64,000 nt of DNA from CAYLNM01 sp964385045 (GTDB lineage Bacteria > Planctomycetota > Phycisphaerae > Phycisphaerales > SM1A02): NCBI GenBank assembly GCA_964385045.1, contig CAYLNM010000003.1:10403-74402 (forward strand). Direction: 5' to 3'. Under the pieces are notes generated by a model that searched no databases, was not told the origin of the DNA, and was given only the letters and a program-made list of their open reading frames with translations. Shown one piece after another: positions 1 through 9,113 of the stretch; the first letter of the stretch is position 1, and each line of letters starts with the position of its first letter. The position numbers were made by a program, and so were the translations under genes.

Positions 1-452
1 GGACCCGCTTCGACGCGATCGTGATCGACACCGGACCGATGCTCGCGAGCTCCGAGGGACCGACCTTCGCGGGCGTCGCCGACCGGACCGTGCTCGTCGT
101 GGAGCGCGGCGTCCGGGCCTCCGCGGTCCGGGCCGCCCTCGACCGGCTCCGGCAGGTCTCGGCCCGCTGCGTGGGGCTGGTCGTGAACCGGGCCGACGAC
201 GCCGATTTCCGCGACCTCGAGGTCGGCGGCTCGACGCCGACGCGCCGCGGACGGGCCATGGTCGAGACGCGGCCGTCCGCCCTCGCCCCGTCCGGCCGGC
301 CCTCGAGCCTCGCCGCCCTCGGCGGTGCGCCCGCCGTCCGACGAACCCGATGGGGGGACGTGCCGGCCGCCGGCGGGCCGGTGACCGAGCCGAACCGTGA
401 CGACGCCGGTCGTCCCGCCACCACCACCACCACTGGACGGACGGCCGCCTGA
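1..452 (+). CDS. BY-kinase/CpsD-type ATPase, C-terminal part (5' end outside window)
   Basis: The reading frame enters from outside the window (first full codon at base 3) and ends in TGA at 450-452. The visible 149 residues open with FDAIVIDTGP, the Walker-type strand seen near the end of bacterial tyrosine kinases of the Wzc/CpsD/EpsB family. This is followed by ADRTVLVVERGVRASAV and a Leu-rich helix ending CVGLVVNRAD. These proteins act at the cytoplasmic membrane to control polysaccharide polymerisation and export. The P-loop lies upstream and cannot be checked. The last 70 residues are low complexity. The stop overlaps the start of the sugar transferase (ATGA), so the two are probably co-translated in one exopolysaccharide operon. 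Confidence 0.7.
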   Translation, partial: TRFDAIVIDTGPMLASSEGPTFAGVADRTVLVVERGVRASAVRAALDRLRQVSARCVGLVVNRADDADFRDLEVGGSTPTRRGRAMVETRPSALAPSGRPSSLAALGGAPAVRRTRWGDVPAAGGPVTEPNRDDAGRPATTTTTGRTAA

Positions 453-2788
453 TGCACTCCCCGGACCCCACCTACGGGTTCCGGAGCTGGGCGGCCGCCT
501 CGGGCGACCCGCCACGGCTCTGGGGCCACGACCCGGTCGAGCTGCACGACCACTTCTGGCGCCAGGTCGGCGTCCAGGTCGTGCGGCCCGGCACCCGGGA
601 GGACGCCGCCCCGGACGTGGGCGGCTCCCCGGCGGAGCCGCTCCGCCGCCCGCGGGCCTTCCTGCTGCTCGGACTCGAGGAGCTGGTCGGCTTCGGCCCC
701 GCCTCGCTGCTCCGCCGCCTCCGCGGTGCCCGGCGCCGCACGATGCTGGTCGAGATCGTCGACCCCGAGGCGTCGAGCTACGCGGAGACGATCTCCGCCG
801 ACGAGTCGGACGCCCTGGTCTCGATCGAGCGTCGCTACGACGCTCCCCGGGCCCGCGGCATGGTGCTCCTGACCCGTGACCGCCGCATCGCCGACTGGTG
901 GCGCCGGCACGTCCACCCCGCCCGCCATCCCTCCGCGGCCACCGCGGTGGACCGGGTGCTGGCCCGTCGGCGGCGTTCGCCGCTGCACGGCACCGCGGCC
1001 GGCGTCCTCGAGGACGGATCCGAGCGCGGCGGCGTGGTCCGCTGGTTCGAGACGATGATCCGTCTCGACGACGCGCTGGCCTCCACCGTGCCCGGGGTCT
1101 CGCTCCGCGAGCCCGGGGTGTGGGTGCACGAGTCCGCCCGCATCGGCGCGAACGTCTCCCTCGCCGGACCGCTCTGGATCGGGGAGCACGTGGTGCTCGA
1201 GGGCAACGCGTCCCTGGTCGGGCCGCGCATGCTGCTCGACGACACGCCGCGGCTGGGCCCGGTGCCCGGGGGGGTGCCCGTCCCGCGCCGCGTCGGGCAC
1301 GAGCGTGCCGGGGCGATCGCGGACGCCTCCGCGACGGACGCTCGCCGTTCCGCCGGGGCCGCGGCGCCCTCCGGGAGCCTGCTCTCGCGGCTCTCGGCCC
1401 GGCTCCGGACCGGGTCCCGCGCATCCGCGGGCACGCCCGGGCGCGGCACCCGCGGCCGCCGGCCCGCGGCGTTCATCGAGACGCGGCCCCTGGTGCCGGC
1501 GGCGGTGCGCCTGCCCGGCGGCATCGTGGCGCGACCGGAGCCCCGTTCCGTGCGGGTCTTCAACGTCGCCGTCAGCGCGCTCGCGCTGAGCATGGTGCTG
1601 CCGCTGTTCCCGCTGATCATGCTCGCGATCTGGCTCGAGGACGGACGGCCGTTCTTCTTCGGGCACGTGCGGCAGACCCGCGGCGGGCGGAACTTCACCT
1701 GCTGGAAGTTCCGCACCATGTGCCGCGACGCGGAGCGTCTGAAGTCGCAGCTCGAGCGCGAGAACGTCTGCGACGGGCCACAGTTCCACATCGCCGACGA
1801 TCCGCGGCTGCTGCGGATCGGCCGCCTGCTCCGGCGCTTCCACCTCGACGAGCTTCCGCAGCTCTGGAACGTCCTTCGCGGCGACATGAACCTCGTCGGG
1901 CCGCGTCCGAGCCCCGACGACGAGAACCAGTTCTGCCCCGCGTGGCGCGAGGCGCGCCTGAGCGTCAAGCCCGGACTCACCGGCCTGTGGCAGATCCGCC
2001 GCACCCGCGCTCCCATGCTGGACTTCCAGGAGTGGATCCGCTGGGACCTGGAGTACGTGCAGCGGCGCAGCTGGCGACTCGACCTGTGGATCATGTGGCG
2101 CACCGCGGTGTCCATGCTCAGCCGCCGCGGCGGCCAGCCGACCGCGACCACGGATCCGCTGCCGACCGCGATCACCGGCTTCACCCGGCCCGAGGGCGTC
2201 GCCGCCATCGCCGAGCCCGCGCCGGAGTCCGCGCCGCAGCCCGCGAGCAGCAACGCCGGCCGCGACCTCGCGTTCGAGCGGCACGTCGCGAGCCTCGGTC
2301 TCGGACCGGAGGAGATCGACGCCGAGGCCAACGCCGAGGCGGTCGCCCGGCGGGCGGCGGAGGAGCGGGCGGCGACCGTCGCCCGAACCACCGTCGAGCC
2401 CGCGGAGGCGATCGCCCACGAGGAGGACCACGGGGACGCCGTCACCACCGGCACGGACGCCGGCACCGAGGACGCGCCCGGCCCGCACGACGGGCTCGGC
2501 GCGACGGTGCGGGGCACGGAGGCCCCCGCGGTTCCCCCCGGACCCGTTCAGCCGGCGGAGGGCGCCGGCGACTCCACCGACGCTCCGGGCGCGGTGGAGG
2601 CCAAGCCGCGGCAGCCGATGCGGGACGAGTCCGCCCGCGGCCGCCAGGACGTCGAGGCGAAACCGCCGGCCACCGGCCCGGCGGCGACCCCCGACGAGCT
2701 CGGCGGCGAACGGACGGCCGCCCGCCCCCCGCGGGAGGACGACCGGGACGGGGACGACGCCGGGGGCGGGGGGCGGCGCGCGGCCTGA
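452..2788 (+). CDS. polyprenyl-phosphate sugar transferase (WbaP/ExoY type) with N-terminal left-handed helix segment
   Basis: A 778-residue protein. Residues about 370-395 form one hydrophobic helix (VSALALSMVLPLFPLIMLAI). It is followed by the bacterial sugar transferase core: WKFRTM near 418, DELPQLWNVLRGDMNLVGPR near 466-485, and KPGLTGLWQIR near 508. The family transfers a sugar phosphate to undecaprenyl phosphate to start exopolysaccharide repeat units at the inner membrane. Before the core, IGANVSLAGPLWIGEHVV (about 231-248) looks like hexapeptide coils. The first 200 residues are unassigned. Residues 570-778 are an Ala/Glu/Pro-rich, probably disordered tail. The start overlaps the preceding stop by one base. 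Confidence 0.85.
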   Translation: MHSPDPTYGFRSWAAASGDPPRLWGHDPVELHDHFWRQVGVQVVRPGTREDAAPDVGGSPAEPLRRPRAFLLLGLEELVGFGPASLLRRLRGARRRTMLVEIVDPEASSYAETISADESDALVSIERRYDAPRARGMVLLTRDRRIADWWRRHVHPARHPSAATAVDRVLARRRRSPLHGTAAGVLEDGSERGGVVRWFETMIRLDDALASTVPGVSLREPGVWVHESARIGANVSLAGPLWIGEHVVLEGNASLVGPRMLLDDTPRLGPVPGGVPVPRRVGHERAGAIADASATDARRSAGAAAPSGSLLSRLSARLRTGSRASAGTPGRGTRGRRPAAFIETRPLVPAAVRLPGGIVARPEPRSVRVFNVAVSALALSMVLPLFPLIMLAIWLEDGRPFFFGHVRQTRGGRNFTCWKFRTMCRDAERLKSQLERENVCDGPQFHIADDPRLLRIGRLLRRFHLDELPQLWNVLRGDMNLVGPRPSPDDENQFCPAWREARLSVKPGLTGLWQIRRTRAPMLDFQEWIRWDLEYVQRRSWRLDLWIMWRTAVSMLSRRGGQPTATTDPLPTAITGFTRPEGVAAIAEPAPESAPQPASSNAGRDLAFERHVASLGLGPEEIDAEANAEAVARRAAEERAATVARTTVEPAEAIAHEEDHGDAVTTGTDAGTEDAPGPHDGLGATVRGTEAPAVPPGPVQPAEGAGDSTDAPGAVEAKPRQPMRDESARGRQDVEAKPPATGPAATPDELGGERTAARPPREDDRDGDDAGGGGRRAA

Positions 2789-2853
2789 GGCCCGAGGCCG
2801 CGCGGGAGACGCCTTCCGTGGGCTCTCCCCGCCCCGATCCACACCGGCACGAT

Positions 2854-2890
2854 GACGACCGGACGCCACGAGGAGAGGCGTCCGGTCGTC
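2854..2890 (+). terminator. intrinsic terminator-like hairpin after the sugar transferase
   Basis: A perfect 14-bp stem (2854-2867 pairing with 2877-2890) encloses a 9-base loop, 66 bases past the sugar transferase stop. No T-run follows, as is usual in such GC-rich DNA. It sits just before the tRNA promoter and would insulate it. Confidence 0.6.
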
Positions 2891-2948
2891 GCGCGCGGCA
2901 CGGCCGCGGATCGGGCCGCGCGGGCCCGGGAGCCGGCGGCCGGCGACC

Positions 2949-2976
2949 TTGACCGCCTCCCGCTCGCGGCTATCCT
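2949..2976 (+). promoter_or_regulatory. sigma70-type promoter of the tRNA-Lys gene
   Basis: TTGACC (2949-2954) and TATCCT (2971-2976) are separated by 16 bases, and transcription would begin about 45 bases before the mature tRNA. This is one of the few places in the window with both promoter hexamers recognisable. The same TTGACC box recurs before the znuA-like gene. Confidence 0.65.
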
Positions 2977-3027
2977 TGCCTCCTCGCTCGACGCCCCGCC
3001 GGGCCCGCCCCGTCGCCGCGTCGAACC

Positions 3028-3088
<61 letters not shown>

Positions 3089-3100
<12 letters not shown>

Positions 3101-3964
3101 TGACCGGATGACGCCGCACCCCGACGGGTGCGGCGTCGTCGTTGGTGGCCACGGCGCAGGCCGCGCTCGGCGAGCCGGTTCCCCGCGTGCCGGCCGCACG
3201 CCCGGCGGGACGTCGGCCCGCCGGGCTCCGCACGGCCCCCCGGCCGCCACCATCGCGAGGATGTTGCCGAAGTCCACTGCGCCGCTGGCGTCGAGGTCCT
3301 CCGGGCACCCGACGGTGCACGGGCCGAAGGCCGACAGGCACCGCCAGCAGGTCGTCGAACGCCACCGCCCCGCGGCCGTCGAGATCACCCGGGACACGCG
3401 GCCGCACACTGACGGAGCAGCACGTCCACGGTGCCGGTGGTGAGCATCCCCATCGCCAGGTCCGGCGTGCCGTTCCCGTCGAGATCGACGACCGCGAGCG
3501 ACGTCGGCCGGCTGCCCGCCGCGAAGAGCATCGTCGCGGCGAAGGTGCCGTCGCCCACTCCCGGCAGCACGCTCACGTCGTCGGAGAACTCGTTCGCCAC
3601 CGCGAGGTTGGGTGTACCCCCGCCGTCCAGATCGCCGAGCGCGACCGAGCGCGAGGGCGATCACCGGCCACGAACCCCACCGCACCGCCGAAGCCGCCGT
3701 CGCCCGCACCGAGGAGCACGCTCAGGTCGCCGCTGATCTCGTTCGCGACGACGCTGTCGGCCGTGTCGTCGCCGTCGAGATCGCCGACCACGACCGACGC
3801 GGACCGGTTCCGCGCGGGGAGCGGCTCCGGGGGCGAGAGGAGATCGCCCACCTCGCACTCGGTCGCGGCCACGCCATCGGGGCCGGCGGTCGCGAGCACG
3901 CCCCCACGCCCGCCGCCAGCGCGACGGCCCACATGCCCACGGATCGGGGCTCCGACTGGTCCAT
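3089..3964 (-). pseudogene. FG-GAP/VCBS-repeat secreted protein with dockerin tail, broken by several frameshifts
   Basis: Read from 3964 downward, a signal-peptide-like start (MDQSEPRSVGMWAVALAAGV) runs into a G-run near 3905, where the frame changes. Recognisable family sequence continues in the next frame: SVVVGDLDGDDTADSVVANE, then LSVLLGAGDGGFG. A second shift near 3655 separates this from the next repeat (GDLDGGGTPNLAVANEF). After LAMGMLTTGTVDVLLR the dockerin part is again in another frame: PGDLDGRGAVAFDDLLAV, then after a further shift LSAFGPC and LDASGAVDFGNILAMVAA. The pieces are in the correct order and spacing, so this was one gene of about 280 codons with at least four frame changes. 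Assembly error is the alternative explanation, but neighbouring genes are intact. Confidence 0.75.
3110..3137 (+). terminator. terminator-like hairpin after tRNA-Lys
   Basis: An 11-bp perfect stem (3110-3120 with 3127-3137) closes a 6-base loop, starting ten bases after the tRNA. Only a weak GT-rich stretch follows. It could also end transcripts of the opposing FG-GAP pseudogene. Confidence 0.6.
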
Positions 3965-4284
3965 GCCTGTGCTCCTGCCCGCTCGTCGATCGGGTCGCCT
4001 CTCGGGCACGGCCCCGCGCCCGGTCCGATCCGGGCCACCGCCGCCACGCCGCGACGCCCATCGGCCTTCTTCGTAGCGTCGGACACTCCTGCCATCAGCG
4101 CCGACGACGGGACCCGTGGCCTCCGCCCCCCGGCGCCGGCACGCCGGCACGCCGGCCCATCGGACGGCGGACCGTTGTGTCAGGCCCGACGTGGTGCCAT
4201 CATTTCCGGGGCGCTCCGGGGGAACGCCGGGCCCGAGCGGCCGGCTCGTCGCCGGCCACGCCACGGCACTGGAGCACGCATCCC

Positions 4285-5847
4285 ATGTCGTGGGACGATC
4301 CGAAGGGCGTCTGGGCCACCCGCATGCGGTGGCGGGTCGTCATCCACGCGGTGACGCTCGCCCTCGGGGTACCGATGGCGTTCGTGCCCTCGGCGCTGCT
4401 GCTGCTCTTCGTGGACGAGGGCGTCCTCGACCGCCGCCTGGCGGCGTTCGCGATCGCGACCCCGCTCGCCGTCGCCGCCGCGATCGCGGTGCCGTCCGGC
4501 CTGGCCCTGCGCCGGGAGCGCGAGGTGCGGCGCCGGGTCCCGGCCCACGACGGCGTGATCTGCGTGCGGTGCCGGACCCCGCTCCCCGAGGACGCCCGGG
4601 CGACGCCCGAGGTGATCGTCGCCTGCGTAGGGTGCGGCCGCGAGCAGTCGCCGGCCGCGGCCCGGCGGGCGTGGGCCGACTACGTCGTGAGCGGCGCCGC
4701 GAGGACGGGACGGGCGCCCCTCGCGGGAGACGCCGGCGACGGCGATGGCCTCGTCGGAAGCCTGCGCCGGCTGTTCCGGCGACGCCCCTGGATCACGGGA
4801 CTCTCCGGCTTCATCCTGCTCGCGGGCATCCACGTGGTCTTCGCCCTCGTGGCGGGCGAGTCGGTCGCGGTGCGGCTCCACGACGGTGTCCCGATGATCC
4901 TCGCCTTCGGCTCCATCTGGCTGCTGACCGGCGGCCTCGCGGGCCGGCGGGAGGGAGCGGAGCGCACGTGCACGAAGTGCCGGTATCCCCAGCCGGCGGA
5001 GGGGGCCGGACCGGCCTGCCCGGAGTGCGGAGCCGACTGGCTCGCTCCCGGCGGCACGATGCAGGGGCGGATGCGTCCCCGCCTCGGCCCGCTGGTGGCC
5101 GGCGTCCTTGCGTTCATGTTCGGCATGGGCCTCATGATCACGGGTGGGATGCGGCCGGCGCTCATGCCCACCGGGCTGCTCGTCGCCGGCCTCGCGACCG
5201 GGACCGGCTGGGAGTTCCGGATGTGGCCGGAGCTCGGCGGACGCACGCTCACGCCGCGGCAGCGGGACCGGCTGACCGCGGGTCTCGTCTCCCGCGTCGA
5301 GGCGGACGACCACGTGTCGGTCGAAGGACACCAGTGGCTCCTCGAACGGCTCGCGGCGGGCGAGCTGACGGCCGAGCAGCGGGCGAGCTACCTGGGGGAC
5401 GCGATGCGCCTGCGGACCGTCCGGGTCGAGACGGCCCGGGTCGGCGAGCCGCTGCGGCTCCTGCTCGACGTGCAGGCACCGGAGCAGCTCGCCACCGGCA
5501 CCGCGGCCACCTGGGGACTGCTCGTCGAGGCCGTGGAGCTCGGATCCGGCGACCGGACGGACGGCTGGGACGCGATCCTCGGCGAGTTCCGGCTGGCCGA
5601 GGAGCACGCTCCGTCGCACGGCCGCCGCGGCGACCGGTTCGAGGTCGTCGCCGCCGGCCCGCCTCCCGCGGCGGCCGGCCCCGTGACCGTCCGCGTCCAC
5701 GTGCGCCGGGCGATCCTGCCGTTCGGGACGCCATCGCTGCCGATCCGCCGCGACGCCACGGGCGCTCCCGTCCTGCCCCCGGCGGTCCGGTGGTCCGAGC
5801 GGTCCACGGTCGAGCACGCGATCACGGTCGAGCCGGCGACGGAGTGA
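4285..5847 (+). CDS. membrane protein with two zinc-ribbon motifs, unknown function
   Basis: A 520-residue protein starting at MSWDDPKGVW; the open frame extends further upstream, but that part has no coding character. Hydrophobic helices lie near residues 20-40 and 50-72 and in two pairs around 170-215 and 270-310. Two CxxC pairs form possible zinc ribbons: CVRC with CVGC at about 91-115, and CTKC with CPEC at about 228-250, each between membrane helices. The last 200 residues are soluble, with a helical stretch followed by probable beta strands. I do not recognise a characterised family. Its 3' end overlaps the opposite-strand FG-GAP gene by 26 bases. Confidence 0.75.
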   Translation: MSWDDPKGVWATRMRWRVVIHAVTLALGVPMAFVPSALLLLFVDEGVLDRRLAAFAIATPLAVAAAIAVPSGLALRREREVRRRVPAHDGVICVRCRTPLPEDARATPEVIVACVGCGREQSPAAARRAWADYVVSGAARTGRAPLAGDAGDGDGLVGSLRRLFRRRPWITGLSGFILLAGIHVVFALVAGESVAVRLHDGVPMILAFGSIWLLTGGLAGRREGAERTCTKCRYPQPAEGAGPACPECGADWLAPGGTMQGRMRPRLGPLVAGVLAFMFGMGLMITGGMRPALMPTGLLVAGLATGTGWEFRMWPELGGRTLTPRQRDRLTAGLVSRVEADDHVSVEGHQWLLERLAAGELTAEQRASYLGDAMRLRTVRVETARVGEPLRLLLDVQAPEQLATGTAATWGLLVEAVELGSGDRTDGWDAILGEFRLAEEHAPSHGRRGDRFEVVAAGPPPAAAGPVTVRVHVRRAILPFGTPSLPIRRDATGAPVLPPAVRWSERSTVEHAITVEPATE

Positions 5848-6694
5848 CGGCGGGCCGTGCCGCCGCCGGACGCCCCGGGACGCCCGGCGGCGGCACGGCG
5901 ATCCGCAGGATCCCCCACGCGTCGAGGATGCCGAACAGGTCGCCGAGCCCGGCCACCGCGTCGCCGTCCACGTCGGACTCGCCGCGGCCGAAGTCGCCGA
6001 GCAGCCGCACGAGGTCGCCCAGGTCCACCACGCCCGAGTCGTCGAGGTCGGCCGGGCAGTCCGTGAGCCCGAAGGCGCAGGCCGCCCCCGCCTGCGACAC
6101 GTCGTTGCTGGACTGGTCGCCGTCCACCTCGGTGGCCGCGCTGGCCTCGCGCTCGGCCCCGACGACGACGAGCTCGCCGCTCGCGGCGACCGAGATCCCG
6201 AAGACGTCGGTGTCCCCGGCGTTGGACGCCTTGACGTCGGACATCGGCGTCCACGTGCCGGCGTCGCGGCGGTCGGCGCAGGCCGCGCCGGCCCGGACGC
6301 TGGAGTCGTCCGATCCGTCTCCGTCGATGCCCACCGCGCCGCCGTTCGCGAGCCACGCCCCCACCACCGCGAGATCGCCCGAGATCGCGACCGACGTCCC
6401 GAACTCGTCGCCCGCCCCGGTGTTCGTCGCCTTGAGGGAGGCCTGCTGGGCCCAGCCGGTCCTCTCGTCGCGGGCGAAGACGTAGGCGGCGCCGGCGAGC
6501 GACGCGCCGTTGCCCTCGTCCCCGCCGACGCCGACCGACGACCCGGACTCGTACCGGGCCCCGACCACGACGGTGTCCTCGTCGATCGCGAGCGAGTGCC
6601 CGACCTGATCACGAACGACTTCGACGTCGGCGACCGGCTGCGTGCATGTCGGCGGCCCCCGCGACCCCGTCGCGGCTCGGCCGACCACCACCAC
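5822..6694 (-). CDS. FG-GAP repeat protein with dockerin tail, probably truncated at its N-terminus
   Basis: The 290-residue frame contains three integrin-like FG-GAP blades, for example GHSLAIDEDTVVVGARYESG, GTSVAISGDLAVVGAWLANG and GISVAASGELVVVGAEREAS. It ends in two dockerin-like calcium loops (DLDDSGVVDLGDLVRLLGDF and DVDGDAVAGLGDLFGILDAW). Such proteins are secreted. This frame, however, opens at a GTG in the middle of a blade and has no signal peptide, and nothing convincing lies upstream before 6830. It may be a 5'-truncated copy of the neighbouring family. The coding content is clear; the start is not. Confidence 0.6.
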   Translation of the reverse strand: MVVVGRAATGSRGPPTCTQPVADVEVVRDQVGHSLAIDEDTVVVGARYESGSSVGVGGDEGNGASLAGAAYVFARDERTGWAQQASLKATNTGAGDEFGTSVAISGDLAVVGAWLANGGAVGIDGDGSDDSSVRAGAACADRRDAGTWTPMSDVKASNAGDTDVFGISVAASGELVVVGAEREASAATEVDGDQSSNDVSQAGAACAFGLTDCPADLDDSGVVDLGDLVRLLGDFGRGESDVDGDAVAGLGDLFGILDAWGILRIAVPPPGVPGRPAAARPAVTPSPARP

Positions 6695-6830
6695 GCCCGC
6701 TCGACGTCGAGCGGAGGGCGGCGATGGACGGGAACGCGGTCCCCGGGGTCACGTGGTCACGGGGGCTTCGCGTCCCGTCGGCCGGAGATTCAGCGGGCGC
6801 CCGTTCGCACGCCCGGCCCCGCGCCCCTCG

Positions 6831-8921
6831 TCACGCGTCCGGGCACGGTCCCCACGCCGCGAGCACGGCGAGCAGGTCGTCGAAGTCGACGGTGCCGTCG
6901 CCGCTGCCGTCGGCCGGGCACGGACCGCCGGCCGGGCACGGACCCCAGGCGGCCACCGTCGCGAGCACGTCGCCGAACTCGACGGTGCCGTCGCCGTTCA
7001 CGTCGCCGGGGCAGGGCGCCTCGATGATCTCGTCGAAGTCGATCGACCCGGCGTACTGCAGCGAGGGATCGTCCGGGCCGAAGCCCACGTCCACGATCAC
7101 CGGGTCGAGCTCCACGTCGAGCGTGATCGCCAGCGGATCGTCGCCGCCGCCGGTGACCGTGATCGGGGTCGGCGGCAGCATCACCACGCCGAGGCTCGCG
7201 AGATCGAGCGTCCCGATCGCGTCGCCGAGCAGGAACTCCACGGTGCCCTCGAGCTGCAGCGGCAGGGCCGGCAGCACGCCCTGCCCGCTGCCGTCGAGCG
7301 GCACCACGTCGAGGGCGACGGGGGCGAGCGTGGCCGAGAAGCCGATGATCGTGAAGACCTCGGGCAGCCCGGGCGAGTCGGACTCCAGCTCGATCGAGAC
7401 GGGATCCTCCTCGAGCACGATCTCGAGCTCGTCGAGACGGATGCCGCCGGCGAGCGAGCACGGGACGACGGGCGTGGCGGAGAGCTCGCCCGCGATCTCG
7501 ATCCCCCCGGTGCCCGAGGACGACCCGCGCGCGATCTCGACGATGAGCTCCGTCAGGGGCGGCGTCCGGGCCGGCGCGCTCACCGCGACGCCGGACTCGT
7601 AGAGGTGGCCGCGCCCGAACGCGAACCCGTTCGGGCCGCCCTGCTCGTCCCCCACGATCAGCTCGCCGCCGGACGCCGACACGTCGACCGTCCGGCCGAA
7701 GGAGAAGCCGCCGTTGTTGCCGATCGGCGCGTCGATCCGCTCGAGCCAGACCCAGCCCGTCGGCTGCCGCACGAAGTGGTGGACGGCGCCGGCGTTGAAG
7801 CCGGCGGGACCGCGGGCGGCGGAGGCGCCGACGGCGAGGTGGTCGCCCCCGCCGCCGAGCCCGCTGCCGAGCGCGGCGCCGAGCAACGGCGTCGGCACGG
7901 CCGCGAACGCCGCCGGCGGCGGCTGCAGCGGATCGGCGATCTTCACCCACTGGCCGCCGGCCCGCACGTGCCGCCACACAGCGCCGACGCCCGTCTGCGG
8001 CTCGGACGGCGCCGCGCCGGCGAGTCCGTCGTGGACGCTGTCGCCGACGAGCAGCTCCCCGCCCGCGAACGCGATCGCGTCGGCCCCGAAGAGGCAGCCG
8101 AACGCCGTCGGCTGGTGGGTGAGCTCCTGGGCCGGGACGAACGAGCCGCCCGTGCGCTCCCAGACGTGGACGGCGCCGCAGTCGCCGAGGACCGTGGGCA
8201 CCGTGCCCGCGGCGATCGTGTCGCCGGCCGGATCGATCGCGAGGGTCGAGCCGAGCTGCTCCTCGGCGGCGACCGGGACGACCGGCGGCAGCGGCTGCGG
8301 GGCCGACCAGACCGACCCGTCCGCCCGCTCGGCCACGAAGACGACGTCGGCGGGCCCGGGGTTGCCGAAGAGCCCGGTGGTGCGGGCGATCGCGGCCGTG
8401 TTCCCGTCGTTCGAGAGGGCGACGCGATGGCCGAAGCCGGCCCCCGTCTGGGGCGCGGGGTCGACGAGCTCCTCGACGAGCACGAAGCCGAGGTCGAGGT
8501 TCGCCCGCTGCATCGCGAACGCCGCGCCGATCTGGGCCGGGCCGCCGAGCGGCGTCGCCGACGGGGCGCCGATCACGACCACGAGGCCGTCGGCCGACAC
8601 CGCGACGCTCTCGCCGAAGCGGGCCCCGAGGTCGTTGAAGTTGCCGGGGTACGGGATCTCGAATCCCTCGGTCCACGCCCCCTGGTCGTCGCGCTGCAGC
8701 ACCCGGACCGTGCCGTTGTCGCCCCGCTCCGGCTCGCCGATGAGCACGACCTCCCCGCCGGCGCTCATCGACACCGAGGCGCCGGTGCGGTCGCCGATCT
8801 CGGCCCCCTCCCACGGCCCGTCGAGCAGCGGGCACTGGGCGGCGGCGGGTGCCGCGGGGAGGGCGGCGAGCGCGAGGACGACGCCGCCGGCGAGGGCGGC
8901 ACACGGGAGTCGACGGTTCAT
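6831..8921 (-). CDS. secreted FG-GAP repeat protein with two C-terminal dockerin-like loops
   Basis: A 696-residue protein. Residues 1-28 are a signal peptide (RRLPCAALAGGVVLALAALP, cleavage after AAAQ). FG-GAP blades follow over about 40-440, recognisable by repeats such as FGESVAVSADGLVVVIGAPS and LGSTLAIDPAGDTIAAG. A beta-rich region with long acidic segments occupies about 450-620. The end carries two calcium-loop pairs, DVNGDGTVEFGDVLATVAAW and GSGDGTVDFDDLLAVLAAW, before the stop. The architecture fits a cell-surface or secreted protein. No cohesin partner is in the window. It lies just upstream of the truncated paralogue, in the same direction. Confidence 0.85.
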   Translation of the reverse strand: MNRRLPCAALAGGVVLALAALPAAPAAAQCPLLDGPWEGAEIGDRTGASVSMSAGGEVVLIGEPERGDNGTVRVLQRDDQGAWTEGFEIPYPGNFNDLGARFGESVAVSADGLVVVIGAPSATPLGGPAQIGAAFAMQRANLDLGFVLVEELVDPAPQTGAGFGHRVALSNDGNTAAIARTTGLFGNPGPADVVFVAERADGSVWSAPQPLPPVVPVAAEEQLGSTLAIDPAGDTIAAGTVPTVLGDCGAVHVWERTGGSFVPAQELTHQPTAFGCLFGADAIAFAGGELLVGDSVHDGLAGAAPSEPQTGVGAVWRHVRAGGQWVKIADPLQPPPAAFAAVPTPLLGAALGSGLGGGGDHLAVGASAARGPAGFNAGAVHHFVRQPTGWVWLERIDAPIGNNGGFSFGRTVDVSASGGELIVGDEQGGPNGFAFGRGHLYESGVAVSAPARTPPLTELIVEIARGSSSGTGGIEIAGELSATPVVPCSLAGGIRLDELEIVLEEDPVSIELESDSPGLPEVFTIIGFSATLAPVALDVVPLDGSGQGVLPALPLQLEGTVEFLLGDAIGTLDLASLGVVMLPPTPITVTGGGDDPLAITLDVELDPVIVDVGFGPDDPSLQYAGSIDFDEIIEAPCPGDVNGDGTVEFGDVLATVAAWGPCPAGGPCPADGSGDGTVDFDDLLAVLAAWGPCPDA

Positions 8922-9113
8922 GGGGGGGCTCCGGAGGTCGAGGCGGCCCGGGCGCCGGGCCGAACGCGCGAGGATCTCTCATAGCACGCGGCGGCGGCCG
9001 GGTCACCTCGCGGACGTCCCGGATCGCGTCCGACTGCGCCCGGCGCCCGTGAAGCCGGGGGGACGGGGGGAACGGCGGCGGCGATCCGGCAGGCGGCGGA
9101 CGCGGCGGGCGGA

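Noticed and set aside
835..2517. 560-residue open frame antisense to the sugar transferase gene
   Set aside because: Ser/Arg-rich shadow of a high-GC gene. The plus-strand frame carries the transferase motifs.
3142..4284. Upstream extension of the zinc-ribbon membrane protein gene
   Set aside because: The extension overlaps the FG-GAP pseudogene on the other strand and is Pro/Arg-rich. The protein has a natural start at 4285.
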